42,973 nt of DNA from Clostridiales bacterium (GTDB lineage Bacteria > Bacillota > Clostridia > Saccharofermentanales > Saccharofermentanaceae): positions 1 through 42,973 of the forward strand of contig JAFWQF010000117.1 in NCBI GenBank assembly GCA_017509205.1. Direction: 5' to 3'. Below are positions 1-9,376 of the stretch, piece after piece. Position 1 is the first letter of the stretch. Each line of letters begins with the position of its first letter. Below the pieces are notes generated by a model, which worked only from the letters and a program-made list of their open reading frames with translations, ran no database searches and was not told the origin of the DNA. The translations under genes and the position numbers were made by a program.

Positions 1-1
1 G

Positions 2-235
2 AACTATATGCTCCAGCGGCTGCTCGAAGCGGGTATTAATTCAGAGATTTCTGAAGACATAGTTGCCGGATTGGACAGCGATGTTGATACTTGCAAGAGC
101 CTGTTTGAGGCTAATTTCGGTGCGCCTGAAGAAGGTTATTCTGAAAGGGAAGATGAGTTTCTCAAGCTTGCCCGGTTAAGAGGCTATAGTGTTGATACTG
201 CGTTAAAGGCATACAGAAATTATTTATCTGATTAA
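2..235 (+). CDS. recX: RecX-like regulatory protein, C-terminal fragment
   Basis: This is an open reading frame that enters from the left edge, so its true start lies outside the window; a Met codon at position 8 is internal. The visible 78 codons are helical and charged, with the pattern YMLQRLLEAGI near the edge and a final KLARLRGYS-x4-ALKAYRNYL stretch. RecX proteins end in a similar three-helix repeat with a K-x-Arg/Leu-x-RGF/Y core. In bacteria RecX binds RecA filaments and modulates recombination. The stop overlaps by a few bases the stop of the convergent membrane protein gene. The call rests on one short C-terminal motif, and another small helical protein is possible. Confidence 0.5.
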   Translation, partial: NYMLQRLLEAGINSEISEDIVAGLDSDVDTCKSLFEANFGAPEEGYSEREDEFLKLARLRGYSVDTALKAYRNYLSD

Positions 236-2898
236 ATTATCGTTTTAGCTTTACGCTTATCTAAAACAATAATGGCAATAAGCGGAATTATGCCTGCAAG
301 AGATATAGCGATTCCTTCTGTCAATAATGGCAGTCGATAAACCATATCGATTTTGTGAGTGCCTTCGGGAAGCTCTACGCCCATGAATCCGATGTTGGCT
401 TTGATGATCTGAGCCTTTTTACCGTCAATATAGCAGTTCCAACCAGAATCATAAGGTAAGGTGAAACATAAAAACTTATCTGTTGATGTCTTTATGTTTC
501 CCGAAAAACCGTTTCGGTCTATTGTAACGTCATTCAGCGATTCGGATTTGAGCCTTTCGATATTTTCCTTATAATCTGACATGTTTTGACTCCATATCTG
601 AAGTTCGTCAATGGAATATGTGCCCTTGTTAGTAAAATAAACAGTGCACAATCTGATACCGTCTTTATTGCTTCCAAGACACAATAGCTGGCTGTCAAAA
701 CCACCATAGTAGACATAATCTTCTCTAAGAAAACGGGTATGGTTTATTTTGCCGTCAGCTTTAGTGTACAGATACAATTCTTTACTTGAACAGTTTTCAG
801 TGAGCTTAAGATTTGAAAACCTGATATATGTTTCTTCACCTGGGATGCCATCGAATTCAAGTGTGATGTGCGCTTTTTCACGGTTTACCGTGATGGCGTT
901 GTCCGTAAGAATAACGCCATCAGCTTCTTTTATTCTGTAATTCAGTTTCTTTGCGGAAGGATGTATATCAGAATCTTCTTTTAATTTTGTAGGCGTAGTT
1001 TCCAGGTATACTGAACGGAGCATGACATCCTGTTTATCCAGTGTGGACAATGATTCATATGCTGATTTGGTGATATATTTGTCATATGTAAATCCGATAG
1101 GAAGATAGTTATCATTTTGAAGGATTACATCGGTGCTTTCTCCGTTTACGATACTGTCTTTTTCTGTGAATCCGTATGGATATACTGGTGAATCAGATGT
1201 TCTTGCGGCGTGATATCTGACACCAGTAAGAGTAAGAGGTACGGCTCTTGCATCGAGACCGAGATTGTAGTTCATGGCACCTCGTTGGATCATCTCAAGT
1301 ACTTTGAGGAAAGCCATATATTCCGGATAGTAGAAAGATGAATAGTATGATGTTCCGTTTAGTCCATATCCGGGAGCACTTGCCATGGTATACCAGAAAA
1401 TGCTGCTTCCGTTGACACGATAATAGGCCTCCTTGTCATTCTTGACGGTGTTGCTCATAGCTATTGATGCATACTGTCCGTTGTTAAGAATGGCAAAAGC
1501 CTGTCCATTATCAATATATGCAGGAAGATCACTCTGTCTGAACCCAAGTCCTATCATAGGAGTTAAGCATGCTGAAATCGTGAGTATGGTAAGCGAGAGT
1601 GACTTTTTGAAATCAGTTTTAGATCTCATAATGAAGGAGATCATCAGTTCCGCAATAATAAAAATGAGCAGGAATACCAAAAGGGTTAGGCTTTCGTTTT
1701 GTCCTGAAAGTAAGAAAGCCAGAATTCCATAAAGCGTAGTTCCGGCACAGACGACGGATTTCTTCTTTATGGGCATATTTATGAAAGAAGGAATCGCGAA
1801 CATAATGACAGCTGAGACGCAAAGAGAATATGCAAAGCACCAACGGTTAACGATGTTGTTAAAACCGGAGAAAACGTAACCGAATAAAGGAATAAGAAGC
1901 ATTACGGACAGAACGATGAATAATGACTTCAGAAAGCGATTCTTTTTTCTTTCAGAAAACAGGGTGATTATGCATGGAATTGCAAGGATTGATAATCCGA
2001 GAGAACCTTCCTGAAGATTATTGCTGATTATAAGGGAATAGTCAGAAACGAATGAACGATAGTATTCGATTGGATAGTAAATCAGATTTGGTACTGTTCG
2101 TCCGATTCTGGAAGATCCCATGTGCATGATCACATGGGCGTAAGGCAGAATAAACAATCCGGATAGCATGATTCCCGTTAATCCTGAAGCCACGAGTTTT
2201 CCGAATGATTTGAAAAAGCTCTTGAGTGTGTGATCGTTGTACGAAATGAAATATCTCAACAGGTAATAAATCAATATCAGCAGGGCATAATTAAGTGAAA
2301 GATAGACACTTGAAGCCAGTGTGAGGAATACCAAGATAATGAAAAGAAATGTTTTTTTGCCTTTAAGTATTTCTTCGGCTCCAATCACGAATAGCGGCAT
2401 GATTATCAGAGAACCGTAAAAGATAGGTTGTTGAAGGCAGAATAAGAGCAAGAAGCCGCAGAAACAATAAGAAATGGAACCGATCATTATCGGCATCGGC
2501 TTTTGATTGAAATAGAAACCTAAAACAGAAAAAGAAATTCCTGCAAGATAAATCTTAAAGATGATAAGCAGATCATATACATATTCCTGCGATTCAATTG
2601 GAAATAAGGCTGCGAGAAAACTGAAGATCGAGAAACTTATGCACGGACGAACGGGGATGGTCGAGAAATCGAATTTGTTATCCGCAGTGAAAAAGTTTCT
2701 TAAAGCTTTGCTGTTGTTAACCATTGCGGAATAGTTGGATGCGAATCCGTCAAGGTTGTGAATAAAAGATTTGCCGGAGATATAGAAATCTTTAAAGACC
2801 AAAAACTGAACAATTGCGAAAAGAATGGTGAAGTGCAGAAGAAAGAATGCGAAAAGCCGCATTCCGGTAAGATCATTCCAAAGTGAATGGTAACGCAT
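232..2898 (-). CDS. YfhO family polytopic membrane protein (GT-C-like)
   Basis: The 888-residue protein has an N-terminal membrane segment and many further transmembrane helices up to about residue 460. A large extracytoplasmic domain follows, then a last membrane helix near the C-terminus before a basic tail (DKRKAK). The C-terminal pattern (LPYDSGWNCYIDGKKA, later G-x-H-K-I-x-M-x-Y) is typical of Pfam YfhO proteins. These are GT-C-like membrane proteins linked in Gram-positives to glycosylation of cell-envelope polymers such as lipoteichoic acid. The donor and acceptor here cannot be told. The Shine-Dalgarno before the first Met is weak (AGG directly before ATG), so Met13 is an alternative start. 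The gene is visibly more A+T-rich than the galactoside genes beside it. Confidence 0.85.
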   Translation of the reverse strand: MRYHSLWNDLTGMRLFAFFLLHFTILFAIVQFLVFKDFYISGKSFIHNLDGFASNYSAMVNNSKALRNFFTADNKFDFSTIPVRPCISFSIFSFLAALFPIESQEYVYDLLIIFKIYLAGISFSVLGFYFNQKPMPIMIGSISYCFCGFLLLFCLQQPIFYGSLIIMPLFVIGAEEILKGKKTFLFIILVFLTLASSVYLSLNYALLILIYYLLRYFISYNDHTLKSFFKSFGKLVASGLTGIMLSGLFILPYAHVIMHMGSSRIGRTVPNLIYYPIEYYRSFVSDYSLIISNNLQEGSLGLSILAIPCIITLFSERKKNRFLKSLFIVLSVMLLIPLFGYVFSGFNNIVNRWCFAYSLCVSAVIMFAIPSFINMPIKKKSVVCAGTTLYGILAFLLSGQNESLTLLVFLLIFIIAELMISFIMRSKTDFKKSLSLTILTISACLTPMIGLGFRQSDLPAYIDNGQAFAILNNGQYASIAMSNTVKNDKEAYYRVNGSSIFWYTMASAPGYGLNGTSYYSSFYYPEYMAFLKVLEMIQRGAMNYNLGLDARAVPLTLTGVRYHAARTSDSPVYPYGFTEKDSIVNGESTDVILQNDNYLPIGFTYDKYITKSAYESLSTLDKQDVMLRSVYLETTPTKLKEDSDIHPSAKKLNYRIKEADGVILTDNAITVNREKAHITLEFDGIPGEETYIRFSNLKLTENCSSKELYLYTKADGKINHTRFLREDYVYYGGFDSQLLCLGSNKDGIRLCTVYFTNKGTYSIDELQIWSQNMSDYKENIERLKSESLNDVTIDRNGFSGNIKTSTDKFLCFTLPYDSGWNCYIDGKKAQIIKANIGFMGVELPEGTHKIDMVYRLPLLTEGIAISLAGIIPLIAIIVLDKRKAKTII

Positions 2899-2958
2899 CC
2901 TGATTCGACTAAAGAATGTATCCGTAACCTATAGCCTGCCTTTCCGTAGAATAAAACG

Positions 2959-2964
2959 ATTATA
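2959..2964 (-). promoter_or_regulatory. Candidate -10 element for the YfhO-type gene
   Basis: On the minus strand a TATAAT hexamer directly preceded by TG sits just downstream of the MBL hydrolase stop and about 60 bases before the YfhO start. No good -35 hexamer is seen at 16-18 bases. It suggests the membrane protein gene is transcribed separately from the galactoside operon upstream. Confidence 0.4.
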
Positions 2965-2969
2965 CACGA

Positions 2970-3569
2970 TTAAAACTGGCTTTGGTTGAACTGCTTTGCA
3001 TTAGCGTGTGCATAAAGCAGAATCTTGGGGTTCTGCTTAAGGATTTCGTCCCAGTCGTTTCTTAAAGTGACGTTGTCTTTGTATGCATCAAGATATTCCT
3101 GCGGTTCAAGATCCCCGAGGATAAAAGTACCGTCGCTTAAAGATACATATATGCTGTCTTTACTGTGACTTTCTGTTGATCCTATATTTCCGTCAATGCC
3201 TAAAGAGGCAAGGAAAGAGCGGGCATCGTCAAAACTTAAGATCAATGCTTTGCTCTCATCAATCGGCTTATAGTTCAGATGTGGTTCTCTTGCGAATATT
3301 GAATCAGAGTAATGAACATGATCAACCTGTGATTCCATGATGATTAGCTTTACGCCCTGTTCCATCAACTCGCTTACAAGACCGATGTGATCGGGATGAT
3401 AGTGCGTTGCCAAAACGTAGTTGATATCAGACACCTTTATGCCGAGCTCCTTTATCGCTTTGTAGAAAGCGGGAAGGGTACCGGCATAGTCTGTGTCTAT
3501 CAGCAGGTTCGCCTTTGTTCCTCTTATCAGGAACGAGTTTGTGTTTCCGTATCTTATTTTGGTTATCAT
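2970..3569 (-). CDS. MBL-fold metallo-hydrolase
   Basis: The 199-residue protein has the metallo-beta-lactamase signature THYHPDH at residues 55-61, plus an aspartate in ILGDLEP (D153) and a late histidine in LLYAHANAK. These are the usual di-metal ligands. The middle ligand region is H135 in ESHSKDS, where many relatives have GHTPGS. MBL-fold proteins of this size hydrolyse thioesters, lactones or phosphodiesters; the substrate cannot be read here. The protein is cytoplasmic, with no signal peptide. The gene follows the alpha-galactosidase by 16 bases on the same strand and may be the last gene of that operon, but nothing ties it to sugar metabolism. Confidence 0.8.
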   Translation of the reverse strand: MITKIRYGNTNSFLIRGTKANLLIDTDYAGTLPAFYKAIKELGIKVSDINYVLATHYHPDHIGLVSELMEQGVKLIIMESQVDHVHYSDSIFAREPHLNYKPIDESKALILSFDDARSFLASLGIDGNIGSTESHSKDSIYVSLSDGTFILGDLEPQEYLDAYKDNVTLRNDWDEILKQNPKILLYAHANAKQFNQSQF

Positions 3570-3585
3570 GCTTTTTATTCCGGAG

Positions 3586-6009
3586 TTATTCTATTGCCTC
3601 AATAGTATATATCCTGGAACCGTAATCCGGATAATAACTTACATTTTCGTTATATCCGGTGCCTGCAAAACTGTTCTTTAAATGAACGCCGGCATACATG
3701 ATTGCATCGCCGTACATGATATGTTCTTCGGGTTCTGAATGCATCTTGACGTATTTGGCGATCATCGCATGCATAAAGCTGTCCTGCTTTACATGGAACG
3801 GAGCGACATGGTTTACCAGACCGCCGAAATTGCGGATGTCGAAGTCAAGCTTCCTCCCGCTGAACCTGTACTTGAATCCTTCTTCGATTCCCTTGGGATA
3901 AATGATCCTCCATTTTGTGTTCGGATGGGTCAGAAGACGCATGGTCATTGTCAGAGCTTTCTTTCTGTCAGGTGATACAACTGTCCAGGTAATGTCGTTC
4001 CCCGAAAGAGAATCCAGAACACTGAACCCGGAAGAACCGAGAGTATCACCGTCAGCGGATGCGGTGTCATTAAGGGAACTGCCTCTGTAGAAGCGTCCGT
4101 GCTGCAGTACTTCGCGGTGCTTTTTATAGAACTCGATCTGTGCTTTGATCGCTGCCAGATCAGATTTGCTCATGTCGCAGAGATTGCATTCGTAACCTAA
4201 TGTGCTGAATGCCGCGACGTTGAATCTTGTTTCGAGCGGAGTGCGCCTTAATGTCTGATGATTGGGAACATCGGATACATGTGCCGTCACGCAGCTCATC
4301 GGATAACCGTAACTGTAACCGTTTTGGATCTCAACTCGTGCGACGGCATCCGTGTCATCGCTTGCCCAGATCTGAGGGAAGAAGGAGAGGATGCCGAGAT
4401 CGAATCTGTTGCCACCGGATGCGCAGCCTTCAAAGAGAATGTTAGGGAACTCTTTTGTAAGCGTTCTCATTACGCGGTATACACCGAGAATGTATCTGTG
4501 AAACACTTCGCACTGTCTGTCCGCAGGAAGCGCCTGTGAAAAGACATCCGTGAATATGCGGTTCATGTCCCATTTGACGTAGGAGATGTCTGCGGAAGAG
4601 AAGACACTTCGCATTGATTCGATAATGTAGTCCTGAACGTCTTTTCTGGTGAAGTCCAGGATCATCTGGTTTCTTCCGGTGGAATGCTTCTTGCCCGGGA
4701 TCTTTACGGCCCAGTCAGGGTGGGCTCTGAAAAGATCAGAGTCCTCGTTTACCATCTCGGGTTCGACCCATATGCCGAAATCAAGACCTAATGCCTTAAC
4801 CTTATCGCATAAGCCTTTTATGCCGTGCGGAAGTTTCTTTTTATTCGGATACCAGTCGCCGAGCGAGCAGCTGTCGTTGTCACGTTTACCGAACCATCCG
4901 TCATCCATGACGAACAGTTCTATGCCAACGCTTTTGGCTTTCCTGGCAAGACGGAGGAGCTTGCTTTCACTGATGTCGAAATAAGCTGCTTCCCATGAAT
5001 TCAGGAGAACTGGCCGAAGACGCTCCTTCCACGAACCGCGGAGAATGTGGCCTGATACGAAATCGTGCATCTGTCCGCTCTGTCCGTTAAATCCTGAAGA
5101 AGAAAAAGTCATGACGGCTTCAGGACTTTCAAAGGAATCTCCTTTTGAAAGCTTCCATGAGAAGCCTTCCGGATTGATCCCCGATATGAATCTGACTTTA
5201 CCGTGAGGTGTTCTTTCGACTGATTCGTAGTGGTTGCCGCTGTAGACGAGGTTAAAGCCCCAGCAGTCACCGTAGTCTTCGGTCGTGCCTCTTTTTGAGA
5301 TCATGACGAACGGGTTTGCACGGCTTGAAGAAGAACCTGTGACCGAAGAATTGACAAGCTTTGCGGTCCTTACTGACATGTCAGTCTTTTTCATCTCGCG
5401 TGCCCATGCACCCGTAAAAGTCGTAAAGACATAGTCGCCTGGATCAAAGTCTATCTGTGTGCTCATTATCCTGCTGATCGTGACAGATGAATCGCCTGCG
5501 TTCCTTACAACGGAATAGCGGGTGATGATGTCGCAGGAAGGGTATACCGTATAGACAAGATCCAGTGCAAGACTGTTCTCGCTGTCGAAAAGGCTTACCG
5601 TCAGGATCTCTGCGTCTTCACCGTAAGATCTCGGAAGATCATCTTCAGCTTCGTCAGCAACAGCTCTTCCTTTGCTCTGAGCATGTGATACATACAGAAA
5701 ATCAGATGTTCTGCTTCCGTCGGAATTGATGATCCCAATGAACGGTTCTCTGACATCGCCTTTGCCGTAAGAACTCATTTCAAGACGTACGTCTTCAAGC
5801 GTGAAGTTTCCGGTTTCCTTTGAGGGAACGGCAGTGCAGCCTGCCGGAAATTCAAGATGTTCGGCAAGACCGTCTTCGTTATCCAGATGGATCTTTCTGC
5901 CGTAATACAGATGTTCTATGTGGCCGGAAGGGAGTACCTTCATCGCATAAGTCGTATGAGCGGTATCGAGCACGAATAACGGCTCTTTTTCGCCGGTTAT
6001 GTAAATCAT
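3586..6009 (-). CDS. Alpha-galactosidase, glycoside hydrolase family 36
   Basis: The 807-residue protein is the retaining alpha-galactosidase of family GH36, which removes terminal alpha-1,6-galactose from melibiose, raffinose and galactomannan fragments. The order is an N-terminal beta-sandwich (to about residue 330), a TIM barrel beginning around NSWEAAYFD, and a C-terminal beta domain. The barrel holds MDDGWFG, the nucleophile motif YVKWDMNR (D481) and the acid/base motif WASDDTDA (D551 or D552), all intact. There is no signal peptide, so it acts inside the cell on imported sugar. The length is slightly above the usual 720-750. An AAGGAG ribosome binding site precedes the ATG. It lies 4 bases after the transporter gene, which argues for translational coupling and a shared substrate. 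Confidence 0.95.
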   Translation of the reverse strand: MIYITGEKEPLFVLDTAHTTYAMKVLPSGHIEHLYYGRKIHLDNEDGLAEHLEFPAGCTAVPSKETGNFTLEDVRLEMSSYGKGDVREPFIGIINSDGSRTSDFLYVSHAQSKGRAVADEAEDDLPRSYGEDAEILTVSLFDSENSLALDLVYTVYPSCDIITRYSVVRNAGDSSVTISRIMSTQIDFDPGDYVFTTFTGAWAREMKKTDMSVRTAKLVNSSVTGSSSSRANPFVMISKRGTTEDYGDCWGFNLVYSGNHYESVERTPHGKVRFISGINPEGFSWKLSKGDSFESPEAVMTFSSSGFNGQSGQMHDFVSGHILRGSWKERLRPVLLNSWEAAYFDISESKLLRLARKAKSVGIELFVMDDGWFGKRDNDSCSLGDWYPNKKKLPHGIKGLCDKVKALGLDFGIWVEPEMVNEDSDLFRAHPDWAVKIPGKKHSTGRNQMILDFTRKDVQDYIIESMRSVFSSADISYVKWDMNRIFTDVFSQALPADRQCEVFHRYILGVYRVMRTLTKEFPNILFEGCASGGNRFDLGILSFFPQIWASDDTDAVARVEIQNGYSYGYPMSCVTAHVSDVPNHQTLRRTPLETRFNVAAFSTLGYECNLCDMSKSDLAAIKAQIEFYKKHREVLQHGRFYRGSSLNDTASADGDTLGSSGFSVLDSLSGNDITWTVVSPDRKKALTMTMRLLTHPNTKWRIIYPKGIEEGFKYRFSGRKLDFDIRNFGGLVNHVAPFHVKQDSFMHAMIAKYVKMHSEPEEHIMYGDAIMYAGVHLKNSFAGTGYNENVSYYPDYGSRIYTIEAIE

Positions 6010-6013
6010 AAGA

Positions 6014-7864
6014 TCAACTCCTTGCTTTCAGTTCAGCCGAGATCTCTTCGAGCTTCTTATCTGTAAGTATATACTTTGCTCTGAATACCAACAAAGCGAT
6101 AACGAGAACAATTACGGGAGCGAGTGTCATGACGAGCCTGAGACCTAAGACGGACGAGTCGGAGATCTTGGTTGCGGCACCGCTTGCGATGTCTTTAAGA
6201 TTCTTTATCAGCATGCTTGCAGTGACTGAACCTGAAGAATCTGACTGGATGCTGAATATCGAAAGGCATATGGACGCGACGAATGCGGCAATGCCTGATG
6301 CGAGTTTAACGACGAATGTCTGCATTGAGAATATGACTGATTCGTCTCTTCTGTTGTTCTTGAGTTCGCCGTAATCAACGGTGTTGGCGAGGAAGATGGT
6401 AACGATGACGTTGAGAATTCCTACTGCCGACATGATGAGGAAACCGGGTACGAGGAAAGGATACAGATGCTTTGTTCCGGTAAGTGCGAGGACAAGCAGT
6501 ATCACATAACCGATTATCGCGGTGTAAACGGCAATATAGAAGATCTTCAGCGTGTTGAATGCTTTTCTCAGGAGAGGGAAGAAGGCCATCATTGCCAGGA
6601 TCTGCATGGCGCCTACAAATGTGTTGAACTGAGTGTAGTTACGCTGCCAGCTTGTGCCTGCGAGATCGTATTTGAAGAAGTAGATCAGAAGATTTGATGT
6701 GATGTATGTCGCCGTGTTTACGAGGATGATGGTTAGCACGATGGTCATGGCCTGATCGTTCTGGAGGAGTGCTGAGAACATCTGCTTTACGGAAGCAGTT
6801 TCCATGTCAACTGAGGACTTTTCCTTAATGCAGATGCATGTGATCGTAATGAAGATCACGAATAGGATGCCGATGATGATCGAGAAATAGCTGAAGCCGA
6901 CGCGCTCGATCTCCAATGTTGATTCCATCGTGACCGAACCTGAGAGAACGTCTGCGCCTTTGAGTTCATCATACAGAGCCTGATCAGCGTAGAAGACGAT
7001 GACTGAGGAGTTGGTACCTTTGCCGTTATCAGCGTATTTCGCCGTGGCTTTCTTTATTTCTTTGCCGTTCAATGTGGCATCGATCTTTGCATTGTCGGAA
7101 TTCATTGTGAGAACGCCTTCGATCACGTTGTCTCCGTCCTGAACTTCAACACCTTCGAAGATCTTCTCGGCGCCTGTGAGTTCGAGCTTGAGATCTGTTT
7201 TGTCGCTTGCAAAAGAAACCATTTCGGATGTCGGGTCGCCATCCTTGTCGGTGAGTACGACATATGCTTCGATCGATGAATAGCTTGACGTGTAAGTAAC
7301 TGTTCTTGTTGGGACTTTTCTTTCCACGAGTGCATTGCCGAGACCTGCTACGCACATGACGGTGAGGATGGTGACGACTGCGGAGCCCACTCCTGCACAT
7401 GACCTTGCGAGAGCTGAGAGACCTTCACGCTCTTTGCCGCCTTCTGTGAAAGCAGGGATCATTGACCAATAGGGGATGTCCATCATGGTGTATGTTACGC
7501 CCCAGAGGATGTATGTTATTGCCGCGTAAGCAACGAGTCCCTTTGCGTTGAGTGCCGGAGGGGCAGAGAACATGACGATCAGGACAGCGGCGTTTGTTAT
7601 TGTTCCGATCATGAGCCAGGGACGGAACTTGCCCCATTTTGTACGGGTCTTGGCTACTACAAATCCCATGATGGGATCGTTGAATGCGTCAAAGACTCTG
7701 GCAATGAGGAGGATGATTCCCATCGCGATCGCGCTTACCCCCATGATGTCCTGGAAATAATACAGGATGTAGGAAGCTGACAGCATGTAGACCATGTCCT
7801 TGCCGACTGCGCCTATTCCGTAAGCGAACTTTTCTGCGCCTTTAAGGCCTTTTCTCGTTTCCAT
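6014..7864 (-). CDS. GPH-family sugar:cation symporter (MelB-like) with extracellular insert
   Basis: This 616-residue membrane protein belongs to the glycoside-pentoside-hexuronide:cation symporter family, the relatives of MelB and XylP. It has the N-terminal GAVGKDMVYML helix, the conserved loop DAFNDPIMGFVVAKTRTKWGKFRPW (residues 59-83) and a late DYGELKNNRRDESVIFSMQTF stretch. It should import an alpha-galactoside with Na+ or H+, feeding the adjacent GH36 enzyme. Family members usually have about 450-480 residues. Here roughly residues 175-322, between predicted helices 5 and 6, form a polar, Thr/Asp/Lys-rich, beta-like segment that is unusual for the family. The ribosome binding site is AAGGAG. 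The sugar specificity is inferred from context. Confidence 0.88.
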   Translation of the reverse strand: METRKGLKGAEKFAYGIGAVGKDMVYMLSASYILYYFQDIMGVSAIAMGIILLIARVFDAFNDPIMGFVVAKTRTKWGKFRPWLMIGTITNAAVLIVMFSAPPALNAKGLVAYAAITYILWGVTYTMMDIPYWSMIPAFTEGGKEREGLSALARSCAGVGSAVVTILTVMCVAGLGNALVERKVPTRTVTYTSSYSSIEAYVVLTDKDGDPTSEMVSFASDKTDLKLELTGAEKIFEGVEVQDGDNVIEGVLTMNSDNAKIDATLNGKEIKKATAKYADNGKGTNSSVIVFYADQALYDELKGADVLSGSVTMESTLEIERVGFSYFSIIIGILFVIFITITCICIKEKSSVDMETASVKQMFSALLQNDQAMTIVLTIILVNTATYITSNLLIYFFKYDLAGTSWQRNYTQFNTFVGAMQILAMMAFFPLLRKAFNTLKIFYIAVYTAIIGYVILLVLALTGTKHLYPFLVPGFLIMSAVGILNVIVTIFLANTVDYGELKNNRRDESVIFSMQTFVVKLASGIAAFVASICLSIFSIQSDSSGSVTASMLIKNLKDIASGAATKISDSSVLGLRLVMTLAPVIVLVIALLVFRAKYILTDKKLEEISAELKARS

Positions 7865-7886
7865 ACAGTTTCTCCTTTCGGTCCGC

Positions 7887-9359
7887 TTACTTCTGTTCTT
7901 TCATGTTCATCGCGAGTTCTACGACTTTGTAAGCTCCGTCATAGATACCGATCTGCTTGTTGCGTATTATGTTTTCACACATGGATCTGAGAGTCGTTTT
8001 GTCTTCCATGAAGAGTTCCGTCATCTGAAGCGTGTGGGGAATGTCTCTGCATTCCAGCGTGCCGTCGCCGATCTCTGCCGAATGGATCGCACCCCACTGT
8101 TCATGTCCGCCGATCCTCTTGATGAAGAGCTTTGGAACAGGGTAGTAGGCGAGTTCTGAAGGCTTTGTTACGAGAACGTCGCAGGACCTCATAAGAAGAT
8201 TCGTTGCATAAACTGCTTCGAAGATGTTTTCGTGGCAGAAGAGGTGGATGCCTTCTACATCACCGTCCAAAGCTTCGTTTGCGAATGCTGTTGTCTCAGT
8301 CCAGTTGTTGAAATGGGTCTTAGTGAACTCTTCCATGCCGGGGCACATTTTCTTCAGGTCTTCACAGACATTCATGTAATCACCGATGTTTACGTAGAGT
8401 GCAGCTTTATTTGCTTTTATCTTTGGCATAAGACTGTTGATGATCGCAGCGAAGATCTCTTTCTGGGCACCCGCACCGCCGATGGTCAAAAGGAATCTCA
8501 TCGGCTTGCCGGAGTCCTTGCGTTCGATTCTCTTTCTGCAGTCTTCTTCAATGTTGGAGACAAGTTCGTGATCTATGAAATGTCCGACACACTTCAGGCT
8601 GTCCTCATCCATCGGCTTTAATATTCTGTTCTTGTCCATACCGTTGCAGATCCGGTAACCCTGATATACCTGATGGGTCTGCACCGCATGGATGCTGCCT
8701 TCTGCGAAGTGGAGTGCCATTGCCCAATTGTCGGGAATGGCATTAACGACATACTTCATTCCTGCGTGAAGAGCGGCCTGGGCGGGCCAGACGTGTGTTG
8801 CCACGACCGGGATATCCTTGGGAACGTTTGCGTAAACGGGAGCCATGAGTTCTGCATTTTTCTGGTCGGCAGCGTTGTATGAAAGCTGTCTGAAACCTTC
8901 GTAGTTAAGAGGTTCCCAGACTATCTTGTTGAAAAGCCTGCTTTTCTGCGAGAGTCTTGAACCTGTTGAGTACAGATCATTCTGCGCGGAAATGACTTTG
9001 GTGCAGGTGGTCTGCTTATAGGAATTGAGATCCATCCAGTAAGGCTTATAGCCTAAATGGTTCGCTGCAGAAGCGATCGCCATCGAGATTCTGTAATGTC
9101 CGAATCCCATTCTGATGTTGCCGACGATGATGCCTTTGTCCGTGTCAAAACCTTCGCATGTGCCGGCGGGAGCTTGGCCGATCGCGACGTTCTGAACGCC
9201 TAGAATGTCACCGATGTATTCATTGGGAACGACACATGCCGAATAGGAGGCATTGCTGTCGTCACCGAATTTTCTGATGTATTTGGCTTTTGATCTTGCT
9301 GCCTTTTTCTGAACTGAAGAAGGCATCTCGTTTCCGAAGATAACAGCTGATCTTTCCAT
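7887..9359 (-). CDS. GT-B-fold glycosyltransferase-like protein (MGDG synthase/MurG-like)
   Basis: The 490-residue cytoplasmic protein has two Rossmann-like halves. The first contains GNIRMGFGHYR at residues 80-90, which resembles the glycine-rich acceptor loop of MGDG synthases and MurG. The second has a TIGGAGAQKE loop near residue 290 and, near residue 400, a KPSELAYYPVPKLFIKRIGGHEQWGA segment. That segment resembles the nucleotide-sugar binding region of the GT28/MurG group (SKPG...P.P...E..NA). From this I infer a GT-B transferase using a nucleotide sugar, perhaps UDP-galactose given the locus. The natural acceptor is unknown. It is the second gene of the tetR-led operon, with an AAGGAG site before its ATG. 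It does not resemble the phosphorylases usually found in galactoside operons. Confidence 0.55.
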   Translation of the reverse strand: MERSAVIFGNEMPSSVQKKAARSKAKYIRKFGDDSNASYSACVVPNEYIGDILGVQNVAIGQAPAGTCEGFDTDKGIIVGNIRMGFGHYRISMAIASAANHLGYKPYWMDLNSYKQTTCTKVISAQNDLYSTGSRLSQKSRLFNKIVWEPLNYEGFRQLSYNAADQKNAELMAPVYANVPKDIPVVATHVWPAQAALHAGMKYVVNAIPDNWAMALHFAEGSIHAVQTHQVYQGYRICNGMDKNRILKPMDEDSLKCVGHFIDHELVSNIEEDCRKRIERKDSGKPMRFLLTIGGAGAQKEIFAAIINSLMPKIKANKAALYVNIGDYMNVCEDLKKMCPGMEEFTKTHFNNWTETTAFANEALDGDVEGIHLFCHENIFEAVYATNLLMRSCDVLVTKPSELAYYPVPKLFIKRIGGHEQWGAIHSAEIGDGTLECRDIPHTLQMTELFMEDKTTLRSMCENIIRNKQIGIYDGAYKVVELAMNMKEQK

Positions 9360-9376
9360 GATCTTGCTCCTTTGTG

